Shown here: positions 23,287 to 35,474 of the stretch, one piece after another
Layout: each line of letters begins with the position of its first letter
Numbering within the stretch: position 1 is the first letter of the stretch
Position numbers and translations under genes: made by a program
Origin: Epichloe hybrida
Taxonomy: Eukaryota > Ascomycota > Sordariomycetes > Hypocreales > Clavicipitaceae
Length of the DNA stretch: 64,000 bases
Assembly: GCA_019022495.1 (NCBI GenBank)
Contig: JAFEKR010000051.1
Span: 124,001-188,000 of the forward strand
Direction of reading: 5' to 3'
The notes under the pieces: generated by a model
Told to the model about the DNA's origin: nothing
The model's database searches: none
Seen by the model: the letters and a program-made list of their open reading frames with translations, nothing else

Positions 23287-23362
23287 CCTTTATCTCTACC
23301 TCTACCTCTACCTCTACCTCTACCTCTACCTCTACCTCTACTTCTACCTCTACTTCTACCTC
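23287..23362. repeat. (CTCTAC)n hexanucleotide microsatellite
   Basis: About twelve units of CTCTAC with CTTCTAC variants near the right end. Confidence 0.9.
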
Positions 23363-23570
23363 CATGTCAAAAAATGAAAGAGAGAAGACTGCGTGAAAAG
23401 AAGGTGACACGCCCCGGCTTCCTCCCGCTTCAGCAATTGGACGGACGAGCGAGAATGTAAATCATGTTTGCTGCACAATGTAGGTAGGTGACGCTGTCAT
23501 GCATGAGGCACGGCAACGGCACCTTTCACAAACGTCTGTTTTACTCGGTAGCGGCAAGGCACATGAACTG

Positions 23571-23571
23571 T

Positions 23572-23635
<64 letters not shown>
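23571..23635. repeat. (TTG)n trinucleotide microsatellite
   Basis: About 21 uninterrupted TTG/TGT triplets. Frames across it give poly-Leu or poly-Thr and are not genes. Confidence 0.95.
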
Positions 23636-25140
23636 CTGAGTCACCCGGTGCAGACGGATTCTTGACTTGCTTGCCATCAGAGATATTGCTTTTCACGTCG
23701 CAGTCATTTTAGCCGTGCCAATGGCCCTCGTTTTGTGACCGTCGCCTTGGCTTCTTGCTTCTGACCGAGTTTCGACGGGGTGACGGGCCCCGTGGCTGAA
23801 ACATTCTGCTGCACAAAGTTGACGAGTCGACAAGTAACGAGCCCGTCCAATCTGTGCCGTGGCAATTACGTCAAAAGTCGACGAAATGCCGAGTCCTGGG
23901 TGACTTGCCCTTTTTTTTTTTTTTTTTGGAAAGTGAAGTAAGAAATGATAGCCCTGGCATTGGTTTCCGGACGGTGCTCGGCTGATTCACGAGACGTGCA
24001 TGTCGTGATGGTGAGTCCAGCCAATCATCGGTGAGAAAGACTCCCCCCGTCGGTCTATTGCATTTTCATGATTTGGCCGGGCAAACAGGTTCTTGTTCTC
24101 CATTGCTCACGTGCGACGGTTAATAATTGTCCGAGAATTAGTCGGATTTTTTTATCAAGGAACCCGAATTAGTGCAGACAGGCAGGTATCAGAACAGAAC
24201 GGTTGGATATTTCCGCTGAGATCACGGCTAGTACGTGGGTGCCGCTTTGTTGTTTTTTCAACGCCATGTTCGCGAGTCGATTCGTTACGATTTCCCCGTC
24301 ATCATTACTTTAGTACATTATAGCACACCGCTCTGGCTCTCTCTGACTACCCGCTGCGCGTTCATGATGTAGAGCGACAAGTCAACTGCGAAACGAAAAA
24401 TCGCCTACGTCATCACATCACCGTCGTGCCAGACCGATATGTCCACTGCCTGGTGCCATGCGCTTCAGAAAAAGTGAGGTAAAGTGACGAAAAAGTGACG
24501 AGTTGGCATCTCAAACATGGCATTAGGGGGAGAAAGGGGTCCCTTGCCGGTTCCAACGCCACCATAGCTTGCTGTGTGAGAGCGCCTGCGCTACTGATGA
24601 CCGCCCGCGCCTCGCAAGCTCCCCTGCCGTGATGAACGGACGTGGTCATGACAAAACCCCATGGAGATGATGAGAACCCCTTTGCAAGGTAGACAATGCA
24701 AGGCGAGAAGACTGTCATGTCTCGATCCACTCCCGACGCTCATCGCATAGCAGACGTGACCCGTGATATTGTAGCACTGCCGCATTCCACGCAGTAATGT
24801 ATTGTCTATAATGCTGAACAAGGTTGATATCAAGAGGGCAAAGGACAAACAAGAAGAAGAAAGACCAGGATCCAACATGAACCCGTTGATGATATCATGT
24901 GCCCACGTCATTGAACCTGACGCAGGCCAAAAACTCGTGCGGCTCATGTGGTGTATTTGGACATGTGTTGTGCGGGAGAGGGGACATTAGGATACAACGG
25001 GGTGCTCATTTCGAAGCCTCTCCCTGGCTGTCGAATAGATCGAGGCACTCTTCCAGAACTATATGTGAGGCAAGACGAGCAAAAAGGTTAGTCTGTCGGG
25101 GTAACATGGAATTGGAGCGGGTAGCGCTTGACGCTTGGGA

Positions 25141-26320
25141 TCACGCACCAGCTTCGATTTGCTCTTCCCATACGCCATACTGGTAGTCTACTAGGCCGTG
25201 GCGCTCGACCCCGTCGCACAGTCGAACGAGCTCATCACCCATCCTCTGGACGGTCTCTTCCGTCATGAGTCTCGGCGACCGCGAAGCTTGCTCCCTGCAT
25301 GTCATGAGCTCTTTCTGCTGAAAGGCAAGGGCTAGCCAAGCATGGTTGAAGTCGTTCCATAGTCTGAGCCGGTCTTCGTGCAGGGCTGAGTTGTCCTGAT
25401 GTAAGCCTGAGTTTACTGTCTGATTAGTTCCAACGTACTCTCTCTCTCTCTCTCTCCGTTATCACCATGTTTCCTTTGGGGGGGTCACAAAGAAATCTGA
25501 TGCCTTCAGTGTTCTTACCCAGCTCCACTACCTGTGATAACATCCAGGTAGATATTCCCAACAGAGTTCCCGAAGCCCTTTCCAGCTGGCCTACGGAAAT
25601 ATCTTGGAAAACCATGCCCAGCTGTCGTCGGAAGTTTTCCCATTTTTCCAAAGCCGCATCTTCGTTGGAGGTAAAGTCTCGGGTTTCTGGAGCGCCGGGA
25701 TGTGAACTGCTCGGTTGCTGCTGGTGGTGCAGTTCGTTGACGCCGGACATGGTCCTTGAATATGGCATGCCAAGGTTCTGCTGATGATTCTGATAGACGT
25801 TGGGCGAGCTGCTCGAGCCGTGATCTGATGCTTGCAATGGCGTTGCAGTGTTGCCAGCTGCCTCCGAGGTGAAGTAGGTTGGCGAGACGTCGGCGGGCAT
25901 CATCTGCATTGCTGCATGCTGCCGCGGTGTGAATTGCTGCGTGTCATAGACGGATTGTTGTGCTGCCGTATGTGGGACGTTGTACATCATCATGCTCGTA
26001 CTATAGCTGCCCATTGTTGGCGCAGGGTTTCGCGTGTCGCTTCCATAGTCGGTTCCGTATGCTAGCAAGGTGGTAGACATTGTTGGCGCAGAAAACCCCG
26101 ACGAAGAGTCCTGATAGTAGTTGCTGTAATTACCAGACACTCCCATGCTTCTCGGGGTCGAGGTAGACAGATCCAGAGGTGCCGGACGGTATCTTTGTGT
26201 AGTACTGCCAGCAATTGAGCCTTCTTGTGCTGCCGGAATTTGCGGCGGATATTTCGAGTGTGAGGCGTGGTGAGCAGCTGAATGCTCGCTTCGCCCATCG
26301 CCTCGGCGAGGATGATCCAT
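25141..26320 (-). CDS. Gln/Ser-rich RfeF-like fungal regulator
   Basis: Two exons on the minus strand, 26320-25519 and 25406-25141, encode 355 aa, joined by a GTAAGA...CAG intron. The N-terminal two thirds is low-complexity, rich in Gln, Ser, Tyr and Met (MMYNVPHTAAQQ, QYDTQQF-like, PRQHAAMQMM). The C-terminal third is ordered and helical: EKWENFRRQLGMVFQDI, then GQLERASGTLLGISTWML. The segment VVELGLHQDNSALHEDRLRLWNDFNHAWLAL spans the splice site. This layout matches proteins annotated in aspergilli and other moulds as the putative transcription factor RfeF. The family role is poorly known, and no DNA-binding motif is visible. Splicing is well supported by the conserved segment across the junction. 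Confidence 0.8.
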
Positions 26321-27764
26321 ACCACGGAGTTAGGACTCTCTATTCAGTCCTGTTCAATACCCTCCTCGAGTTATAGATGTACACTATGCTGCAGGGGAAA
26401 GATTGCAACGTGATCCCAACGACAACTCGACGAGGTAGACGCGCACAATGGGCCGACTTATTCTTGAATGGCGATACCAATCCTGTAGTGTGGCCGTTGT
26501 GTGCAATGTGTGACTAACCTGATACCACCAAGACATCAGGCGCTGAGGTGAAAACCGATTTTCTACCAGGAGAAGACGCGAAACTCAACTGAATGTTGGA
26601 ACCTCAACCTCAGTCTCGTAGGTGATGCGCATTCGTAGAGAGCTTTTATGTATTCCAACGTTTCGAGAGATACTTCCGAGTCGTGTGAGAAAACGAATGA
26701 CGTTACAGTTTTCTTGCTGTTTCTGGAAAAACTCTTGGATCATAGTTGTGTTGCAGCCCAAGGGGTCATGTCATGACAATGCCTTCGAGGGTGAGGGTGG
26801 ACGATGCTGTCAAGATAGGCTCGAGTTTGCCTTGGCCGCTTTTTTTCTTCTTCAGTTTTTAAATTCGTGCCTAGAGAATACCTTGCAGATTCATGCCCGG
26901 GTTTACAAACTGCAAAGAGACAACAGAGTCCCGGGAACGGATTCCAAGCTGCAGTTTCAAGGCCTCGCGGCAGCACGCCGAAGTAGGGTGGTACTATTCG
27001 AAAAGTACGAGGCTGCGAGCACAGCCTTGGCGACTCGTGCTTAATATCAGTATTTCGGGGGGTTTATTAGTCCCGATCCCTAGCATGATAGTCCCTTCCC
27101 CCTGCAAGCTGCCCGATCTGCTAGGGTTGTTGCAAGACGACACTAGGGCGAAGCCAGACCGAGTCAGTCTTCATACGCAACGCAACGTCTGGTGTATCGG
27201 AGCCCGAACAGGAGTTGTCAGTAAGTGTGATGCTCGAAGTACGGCTCAGGCGGACTTGGTCGACAGGAAAGAGACCAAACGAACAAGGCGGGCAAAATGG
27301 AAACTTGAGATACTAGAGCATTGACAACATGAAGGATGCGGTTGGGGTCTTATACAACATGCATCAGATTGACCGTTCCACCGGCTTGGGTCCACGCTAA
27401 CAGCCGGGCAAGAGACCAAGACATCAGGCGTAGCGTATGTGACATTTCACTATTCTTATGGGTTCATGGAGTGTGCCATGCCTCGGAGGGCTGAGAGCTC
27501 TGGGTGCTCCGTACTCGACAGGATGGACTGGTATGGCAACCCAGGCTGGCCCAGACATAATCACAAGGGCACGGATGACACACCACGGCCTAGGTGGGAT
27601 GATTGATCCAGATTGTGACCCAGCAAGAGGTTTGGGCGAGCTCTCACTAGAGTCCGGGACAAGTAAAACAAACAAGAAAAAGGCATGGCCGACGTCGTGT
27701 GGACGGGCGGAAGTTGGCAATGCATCCAACTAATAAAGCGACCAGCACGAGATGGTTTGACGGT

Positions 27765-27826
27765 TGCAGCAACGCGACAGCAACGCAACAGCAACGCAAC
27801 AGCAACGCAAAAGCAACGCAAGAGCA
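27765..27826. repeat. CAACG/CAACAG imperfect tandem repeat
   Basis: The pattern AGCAACGCAAC recurs about six times with CGCAAAAG variants. Confidence 0.7.
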
Positions 27827-28776
27827 AACACCGTGTGGGCTGCTTTCCACGGGCCACGAGTTTCACCGCACAATGCCATCGTGGCAGGAGAAATGATGGG
27901 CGGCAAGGTAAGAGCAACAAAGCGGACGTCTGGGGGCCAGACACATTGTGGCTTGCAATGGGGCACGTAAGAAGAGTGAAGAGAAGCGGATCGAGGTGAA
28001 GAGCACGTCAAAGAAAGTGCCAATGACACAGATGGCTCTGCCTGGTAGAAGCAGTCGAAACAGGCTGGCGGGGCGTGTCAGCAGCTCGCCTGCCGCTCTC
28101 CTGCCCTGCTCCTTCTCAAAAGTGGGCACGTGCGAATTGCAATTCGCGTCTGCTTCCTGCCGAACATGGGGAAAAAAAAAAATAAGAGAGAGAAAAGGTG
28201 ACCACAGCCAAAGGTCAGCGACTTCATGCATGTTGGCTGTTATGCTATCTCTTGTTTTGCTTCCGCTCACTGAGCACGATCCAGCGGGATGGCGGTTTGG
28301 AAGAGCTCATTCCAGCGGGGTTCGGCCGCCTAAAGACACCGTGCAGCCTCTTTGTGTCACGGCTATTTATGCAAAACATTGCTGCAGTCTGCAGATGCGT
28401 AGCTCGAGGTATTATTCACAGTGCCCAGTCGCAATGTACTTGGCCGAGTCACCCTCCACGGTGTCAGGCCTGCACGACCTGCACGACAACACAACCGATT
28501 CATCTCACCTATGTGAAAGCCAATGACGACGATTGTGTCAAGAAGCGGGAGTTCTAGTACAAGCTCGGAAACGCCGCGCATATAATCAAGTTCAGCGCCA
28601 GGCCCCTCTGAGTAGCATCTGAAGGCTTTCGACCATGTTCCAACACGCTGTGGTGGACAATATCTCGGGCCAAAAATAGAACAAGTTGATCTTTACATCG
28701 TATCAGAATCTACGCTGCGTCAACGGCCAGTGTTTACATTTGACGCAATGGCACAGCAACAGTTTCAAGAAAGGAA

Positions 28777-28855
28777 AAAGCAAAGCAAAGCAAAGCAAAG
28801 CAAAGCAAAGCAAAGCAAAGCAAAGCAAAGCAAAGCAAAGCAAAGCAAAGCAAAG
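28777..28855. repeat. (CAAAG)n pentanucleotide microsatellite
   Basis: About fifteen perfect CAAAG units. Read in any frame it yields periodic artefact peptides. Confidence 0.95.
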
Positions 28856-30638
28856 CTCAGAGTTCTCTTGGGAGGCTCTGTCCAGGGTCATCACTCAGTG
28901 ACTAGATTCAAAATCCTGTGACATTGGCCATCTGTAATACAAAGAAGATCCAACGAGGCATTTGACAGGGTCAAGTCCACCCTGTAATATCGTTGGCGCG
29001 CATAACTATCAGATCATACCGGGCGCCAGAGCCACTCGACAACGCCGATTGACGGGCCACAGCTAAATTCTGGGCATCTTGCCAACAAGAACACATGCCG
29101 GGCATTGTACCAGCGTGTCAGAACTGAATCAGTACGAAGGCTTCACACAGCAGCTGTGTGAGTGGATCAATTGGACAGCTAACCGCCGAGATTTAACTAC
29201 CGACGTTCTTTCTTGCGTGTTCGGGGCTCTCAAACCGACCGATGGGCATTTTCGACCCCTTTCAGCCAATCTCTTGGCATCGGCTTCCAAAGCAGTTCCA
29301 GCGGAGCGGCTCATTCACAATCAAGATACGTGCCGTTGGAATATTAAGCCACATGTCATGTTTTGAACTGACTCCAACATGGCAATCCAGGCTCTTAACA
29401 AATTCTGTAATATTGCTTCGGAAACCCAATGCAGCGTGTCCGAGGCTACCGATAGCTGATTGGTTGAAGTCGTTTCCTATTGGAGTTACTCCCGCCCATG
29501 TTTGCCTTGCAATTTGAACATTTGCACACGTCAATGTGAAGCCCCACGAGCGCATTGATGGCTCCGCCACCCTCCTTCTTTGCAGAAGAAGAGCTTCTTC
29601 GGTCTGTTCCCACCAAACCGGGCCCCAACAAATTTTACGGAAATCCAAGTGAACGAAGAGAATTATTGAATGAAAAAAAAAAACCCACTGACGGTCTGCG
29701 CCTCCTCCACATGACACTTTGCATTATATAGTCCAACGCGCCATGCATTCTCGGCGCCATCATGCGCCGGAGATGAGAGACTGGTCGCAGACGGAACCTG
29801 TTCACGGACTCCGTCATGTTTCACGAATGCTGTGCGGAGCAGAACTTTATGCCTACGATAGACCTACCAGCCATCGATACCTAGGAAGAGCGAGTGATGA
29901 TTGTTGAAGGATGGTTCTGGGCATTGTGTACACGATGCACGATGCACGAGGCCGAGCTGAGCTTCAGTCTCTCCGCTTCCGAGTGGTTTCGTTGACCATT
30001 GCAGCTGACATGGATGTTCGAATTGGCGCATTGTCTGTTTGTAGGCATACTGGCCGGCCCTCAAGTTGTACTTCGATGCAGGTACCTTGCGTAGTCGGTA
30101 GGTTCATAGACTTCAATGACCTCGGGTAAGTCAATATATCGTGCTGGTACTACTCGAGTAACAAGGGGGGGGGGGGGGTTCATTTGCACGGCCACGTCTT
30201 TGAATCAGGGAAGATGGTATTCAATTACACGCAGTCGAATCCGATGCCGTTTGTTGGGGAACGTCCTTGGACGTGAAATGATGGGACGCAATGGCTCCTT
30301 GGCAGTGGAAGCACAGATTGCGAAAATGTTTCTGTTAATAATATTCAGCGCTTCCGTGTAAACACACAACTGTTCGCCGTGGATAGATCTCACGGCCACT
30401 TCTTTCAGTTTGGGTGAGGGCGCACCGCGTAAAAAAGACATGGATACGTAGATGGTGCATCAATACTCTTTTTACTGTCCCAAGTATAAGCGGGTAGTTT
30501 GTATAATACAATCCAGGAACATCTGGTAGAAAACACGCCTTCTTGGCGAGAAAAATCTTTACGCCCGCCACTGGTCTACTGCACAGTTCCAACGATGCCG
30601 TGTGCCGGGAGAACAGCAACGGTTCTCACAGTAAGAGA

Positions 30639-31683
30639 CTACCGCTTGACCCATGCTGGCATCTTACGAGCCTTGACATGGCCATGCTTCTTCCGTTCGA
30701 CTGTTCTGGCGTCCCTGGTGATACAGCCGGCTGTTGAATCGGAGAAAGAAGAAAAGTCAGTGTTTGTGTCAACTAAAGAGAAACCAGTGGGGTAACGTGA
30801 CTGGCAGAATTTGGGTTGAGTTGAGGAAAAATGAATGAAATAGTACCATACCTCTTCTCAAAGCTGGTTTCAAAGCCGGCTCATGGGCGATTAATGCCTT
30901 TGCAACTGCAAGTGTAATTGCCTCGGCCTGTCCAGTTGTTCCACCGCCTTCGACCAAAACCCAAACATTGTACTTGTCCAATCTTTCGGTGGCAGTCAGG
31001 GCCCAGACAGCGCTCTCGCGATCATGAACGCGACCAAAAGCTTGGTTCAGAGGCTTTCCGTTAATAAGCACCTCTCCCGCTCCCTCCACGACAAAGGCAC
31101 GCGCCGTCGAGGCCTTCCGCTTGCCCACACCGACTGCTCGTCCGAACCTGTCAATTGTGATGGGGCTGGGTTTGTTGAGAAATGGGTTGATGTCACGCGC
31201 AAACTCCTGAAGAGCCATCTTGACCTCGGCTGGCCGTAGACTGGGCTCGATGAGGTTCAACCTTTTGGCCACTTGGAGAACTTTGGCGTAATGTGATGCC
31301 TTGATCGGCTCGCCCATCTGAGCTCGCATTTCTTCTAGCTTTGTCCAAGGTACTTGTGGTGCTTCGCTGGGTGTCACGGTCGGTAGATGGTGAAACCAGG
31401 TAAGGAGCTTCGATATTCGGATATACAGGTCATTGAACTGAGGCTCTCGAGAAAAGTACGAGGGGGTCGCTGGCATGGTGCGTGCGTGTGTGACGCCCCG
31501 GTAGGGAATTAGAGCAGACTCGACCACGGCGATTGAATTGACGGCGTCGTTGACTCCGGCGGTGGTGTTGAGGGTTCTAATGCAAAGAGGAGCCGATTGT
31601 TTCCATGTCGGTCGATGCCACCGAGGGCTGGCAAGCTGCCTCGGGCACCTCAATTGCCGGACGCCTTTTGCCAGTGTGGCCAT
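30639..31683 (-). CDS. MRPS9: Mitochondrial small-subunit ribosomal protein uS9m (MRPS9)
   Basis: Nuclear gene for mitoribosomal protein S9. Exons are 31683-30852 and 30730-30639, 307 aa, joined by GTATGG...CAG, which restores RRAGCITRDARTVERKKHGH. The first ATG is at 31683; in-frame sequence upstream only offers GTG. The N-terminal ~40 residues are basic and hydroxylated (MATLAKGVRQLRCPRQLASPRW), fitting a mitochondrial presequence. The core uS9 fold is in the second half: GRAVGVGKRKASTARAFVVEG, then GEVLINGKPL. The conserved C-terminus KARKMPAWVKR contacts the P-site tRNA in ribosomes. The gene is divergent from eEF1B-gamma across 382 bp. Confidence 0.95.
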
Positions 31684-32065
31684 GACTGCTGTCGCGGCCA
31701 CGAGAGGCGTAATACGTCGTCGTGAACTGCCGTTGGGATGACGTGATGCTGGGGATTGACCTCCTGGATCCAGCTTACCGTCTAGGCTTTGACACCACGA
31801 GGAAGAAGACGCAAAAGAAGGACGAGTTGTTCCATTGCTATCACGTGGAGATAAGATTAGATTACATTGGTCAAGTTGCCGCGGATTGAGCCACGCACCC
31901 CACCAGCCACGCCGACAGCCTCACCTGGGCGCGGGGCAGGTCCTCCAGCTCCGCCCATTTATTAAAAAAATTTCCTCAGCGAGGGCGTTACGGCTTTTTC
32001 GTCCTGCTTTCATCTTCTCATCTTCAGTTTTTCGTATCTTTGAATAATTGAGAACATTCGTCAAG

Positions 32066-33713
32066 ATGGCTTTCGGCACTCTCTACACCACTTCTGTATG
32101 TTCCTGAAGCTACCTTGTTTGCCTGCTTTTCTTTCTTTCTATGCCTCTACAGATACGCAGAGCTTGTTCGCTGACCGACCAACTCTTCACCTTTTGGCAG
32201 GACAACCCCCGCTCCATCGCCATCAAGGCGGTTGCAAAGGCAAACAACCTCGAGCTCAACATTGCTGAGGTCGAATTGGGCAACCCTGTCGCTGAGCACA
32301 AGAAGGCCAACGGCCTTGGCAAGATCCCCGCCTTTGTTGGTGAGGACGGTTTCGCTCTGTCCGAATCCATTGCTATCGCTATCTATGGTAAGCTTGTACT
32401 TTTTGTGCTTTCTAGTACTTTGATATCTTGTTCCAATAGCTTGTGCGTGTTGGGCTTTGCGTGTGATGACTTAGCCTTTATTTTATACAGTTATCCCTGT
32501 CTGAAATATCTTTCTTGTGTGGATAATGCCTAACTTCTGACCTTTGCTCAATATGCTTTGCACTTTGTTCTCCATTATATCAATAAAATGCTCGTGTGTT
32601 TTGGTCCACCCGACACTGACATTCCATCACAGTCACCTCCCAGAATGAGAAAACCACTCTTCTCGGCAAGACCAAGCAAGAGTACGTTGCTCCTCTGCCA
32701 AGTTCATTTTCGTTTAACGAGATCCAGGTTGCTGACGCTGTCTCACTAGCTACGCTTCCATTCTGAGATGGATGTCCTTCTTCAACTCCGAGATTCTCCC
32801 CCCCATTGCTAGCTATCTCTTACCCCTTGTTGGCAAGCTGCCGTACAACAAGAAGAATGTTGATGATGCCTCCAAAGCTACTGAGAAGGCCATCGATGTT
32901 GTTGAGCAACATCTCCTGCACAACACCTTCCTTGCCGGCGAGCGCATGACTCTCGCTGACTTGTTCACCGCCCCTCTCCTGACCCCTGGCTTCCAGTATG
33001 TCTTCGACAAGCAGTGGCGCCAGCAGCATCCCAACGTCACTCGATGGTACGATACCGTTGTCAACCAGCCCATCATCACCGATGTTGCCAAGAAGGTTGA
33101 CTACCTTGAGAAGCCCGTTCTGACCAACACTGCCCCCAAGAAGAAGCCTGAGGCTGCCAAGGAGGCTCCTAAGCCTGCCGCCAAGGCTACTGCCACCGCT
33201 ACTGAAGAGGATGCTCCCGCTCCCAAGCCCAAGCACCCTTGCGACCTCCTTCCCCGCGCTACCTTCCCTCTCGACGAGTGGAAGCGTCACTTCTCCAACA
33301 ACGAAACCCCTGAGGCCCTCAAGTGGTTTTGGGAGAACGTTCCTTTCGAGGAGTACTCTGTCTGGCGATGTGACTACAAGTACAACGATGAGCTTACCTT
33401 GACTTTCATGTCTAACAACCTCATCGGTGGCTTCAACAATCGTTTGGAGGGCTCCCGCAAGTTCATCTTCGGCAGTGCTTCCGTTTACGGCGAGAGCAAC
33501 GACTCCATCATCCAGGGCGCTTTCGTCATTCGAGGCCAGGAGTACGAGCCCGTCTTCGATGTCGCCCCTGACTGGGAGAGCTACAAGTTCACCAAGCTTG
33601 ACCCTAAGAATGCTGAGGACCGTGCTTTCCTTGAAAACATGTGGTCATGGGAGAAGGGCATCACCGTCAACGGCAAGGAGTACCCTCATGCCTGCGGCAA
33701 GGTCTTCAAGTAA
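32066..33713 (+). CDS. Translation elongation factor 1B gamma subunit
   Basis: eEF1B-gamma anchors the nucleotide-exchange complex that recharges eEF1A with GTP. Exons are 32066-32095, 32201-32387, 32633-32681 and 32750-33713 (409 aa). The N-terminal half is a glutathione-S-transferase-like fold (NPRSIAIKAVAKANNLEL, GKIPAFVGEDGFALSES, HNTFLAGERMTLADL). A Lys/Ala/Pro-rich linker spans residues about 215-250 (PKKKPEAAKEAPKPAAK). The C-terminal EF1G domain begins at about 255 (HPCDLLPRATFPLDEWKRHFSNN) and ends PHACGKVFK. Three introns crowd the first quarter, typical of highly expressed fungal translation genes. Codon use is strongly biased to C-ending codons. Confidence 0.96.
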
Positions 33714-34235
33714 ATGTAGCGACTGGACAAGACCGGGTAAAAACGTTATGATGATGATGGTACATTGATGAAACGATTCGGGATGGGTTCAAAAGCGGAA
33801 TGAAGACGAATCACCAAGTCTCGTTAGCTTTAGTTGATCGTGTCATATCCAGTACAACAACGATGGCTGCAAAGTACGCAAGGGCCGCATGAAAGCAGAC
33901 GGGCTCTATTGTCAATAGTCGCAATCAGTGAACAAACCATAACTTGTACGATGCTGCTCTCAGTCCGCTCATGTATTGTCGTGAATGAAGTGAATGCAAA
34001 ATCCAGGCCTACAGGTTCTACCCAGGGATGCCGCAGCACTCCCAAGCCCGCATAAAACGTCGGCTATGAATGTCGCATACTTGATATTATCCATCTGGCT
34101 CTTGATCTGATGACAGATTCCATCGTCGAACCAACGCAATCTCCCCAAGCTCGTTTTATGTCCATGAAAAGAAAAAAAGAAACTATGCAACGTCTGAAGA
34201 GTAAACCAAGAAGAAGAAGAAAAGACGGCCCAACA
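33714..34235. other. Convergent 3' intergenic region
   Basis: This lies between the ends of the eEF1B-gamma gene and the FCP1/NIF-like gene. No coding signal is seen. Confidence 0.5.
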
Positions 34236-35474
34236 TCAAGATTCATTCGTCAACCTATAGCCTTGATCCAGGGCAAATGGGTTCTCTCTCATATACCTAC
34301 TAACATCGGCCTGATAGCAAAGATGATTCAGGTAATCATGGACCTGGGGCAACACATTGGCCGGCTCAACATGCAAGCCGGCGAATTCAGGAATCGGCAA
34401 AATGTTGTACGGCTCGCTGCGGCCCTTTTCAAACGAGTCGTCCACCAGGACCGTGTTGGATTGATCCCAGCGTGCCCCGGCGCTGGCCTCGGGATGGGAG
34501 TCCCTGACGTGGGCATCGTCCCACAGCTGGGAGAGGCGCTTGTACACCTGCACCCTTGCGTTGTAGTCGTCGTTTGAAAGGCCCAGCTTGTCCCGAGCCC
34601 ATATCACGACGCACTTGGCGCGTTGCTCGGGCGTGAGGAGCTGGCAGACCATGTTGTTCACGTTTTGGGGCCGCGCGGACGACCAGATGGCGAGGCGGAA
34701 CGTGTGCAGGCAGTAGTTTAGGAAGGGGCGGGCGTGGGGGCGCTCGACGAAGCGGGACGGGTGGTTGCGGGATGGGCGGAAGAGCAGCGTGCCGTTGAGG
34801 TCGACGATGACGAGGATGCGGCGCGGGACGGGGAGGGAGGTCGGTCGGGGGAGGGCCCGCGTGAGGTACGTGGTTGAGGGGGAGGGGATTCCGCCGGATG
34901 ACTTGGAGGGGGGCTGTCGGGGCCTGTCGTCGTTTCGCGCCTGGTCATCTGCTGGACTGGATTTTTGAAAGAACGGCGGTCTTGGTCAGCGGTTTGTTTT
35001 TCCCTTTCTCTGTTTCTTTTGGCGTGGAAGCTGGGGGTTTGTGTGGGGGACAAACGCTTGTGGGATGAGTATGGTCTTTTTGGACTTTCGCTTGATCCCT
35101 TTCTCAGGGCGGGATTGGATGCTGAATCTGGGTTTTGTTGGGGGTTTGGAAAGGGTGGGTGTGAATGGGCCGGCGAGGGCATTCAGCTTTGCTGGTGGGC
35201 ATGCTGCAGAGAGGGCCATGCCCGGCGTGCGTCGGGGTCGAGAGGGCGGTTCAGATTGCATCTGGGGGTGGTGAGTGGTGAGGAGGGGGACGTATGTGGC
35301 CGATGAGTGTCTGGGGGTTGTTGTTGGGTCGTCGGAATAGCGGCGGTGTTGTGAGAGTCTGGGGGTGAGGAGGTTGCATGAGGTTTGGGTTTCGCGGGGA
35401 TGAGATGGGCGATGAAGAAGCCTCTTGACGAGTGGATTGCGGGCGAGAGATGGCGGGACCAGGTTGCGGCGCAT
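34236..35474 (-). CDS. FCP1/NIF-homology (HAD-type) phosphatase-like protein
   Basis: The last exon encodes an NLI-interacting-factor/FCP1-homology domain: RRILVIVDLNGTLLFRP, then RPHARPFLNYCLHTF, LAIWSSARPQNVN, then NTVLVDDSFEK and NILPIPEF. The class signature is DxDxT, and here the second Asp is Asn (DLNGT). My model has exons 35474-35056 and 34956-34236 (379 aa). The intron has a GTTTGT donor (35055), a CTGAC branch-like motif and a CAG acceptor (34957-34959), and it removes an in-frame TGA at 34986-34988. The N-terminal part is basic and Pro-rich (MRRNLVPPSLARNPLVKRLL), which could be a mitochondrial or disordered leader. The 3' part is secure; the 5' structure is inferred. The gene is divergent from RRP36. 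Confidence 0.7.

Larger units (their letters stand above)
22885..25140. other. Gene-free stretch with microsatellites
   Basis: The 2.3 kb between CNB1 and the RfeF-like gene has hexamer (CTACCT) and trinucleotide (TTG) tracts, a T-run near 23910 and no recognisable coding sequence or RNA gene. The open frames running through the repeats are low-complexity artefacts. Confidence 0.55.
26321..30638. other. 4.3-kb gene-free stretch
   Basis: Between the RfeF-like gene and the uS9m gene I find no frame with protein-like content, no spliced pattern and no clear tRNA. It contains CAACG-type short repeats (27765-27830), a long (AAAGC)n tract, a G-run near 30164-30178 and scattered A-runs. Part of it is presumably the long promoter of the regulator gene. 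Confidence 0.5.

Noticed and set aside
23462..23712. Poly-Leu / poly-Thr open frames
   Set aside because: They are translations of the (TTG)n microsatellite.
27444..28560. Several overlapping open frames around the CAACG repeats
   Set aside because: They overlap on both strands and derive from short tandem repeats; no consistent exon structure.
31684..31701. Upstream extension of uS9m
   Set aside because: The only upstream in-frame start-like codon is GTG; the first ATG is at 31683.
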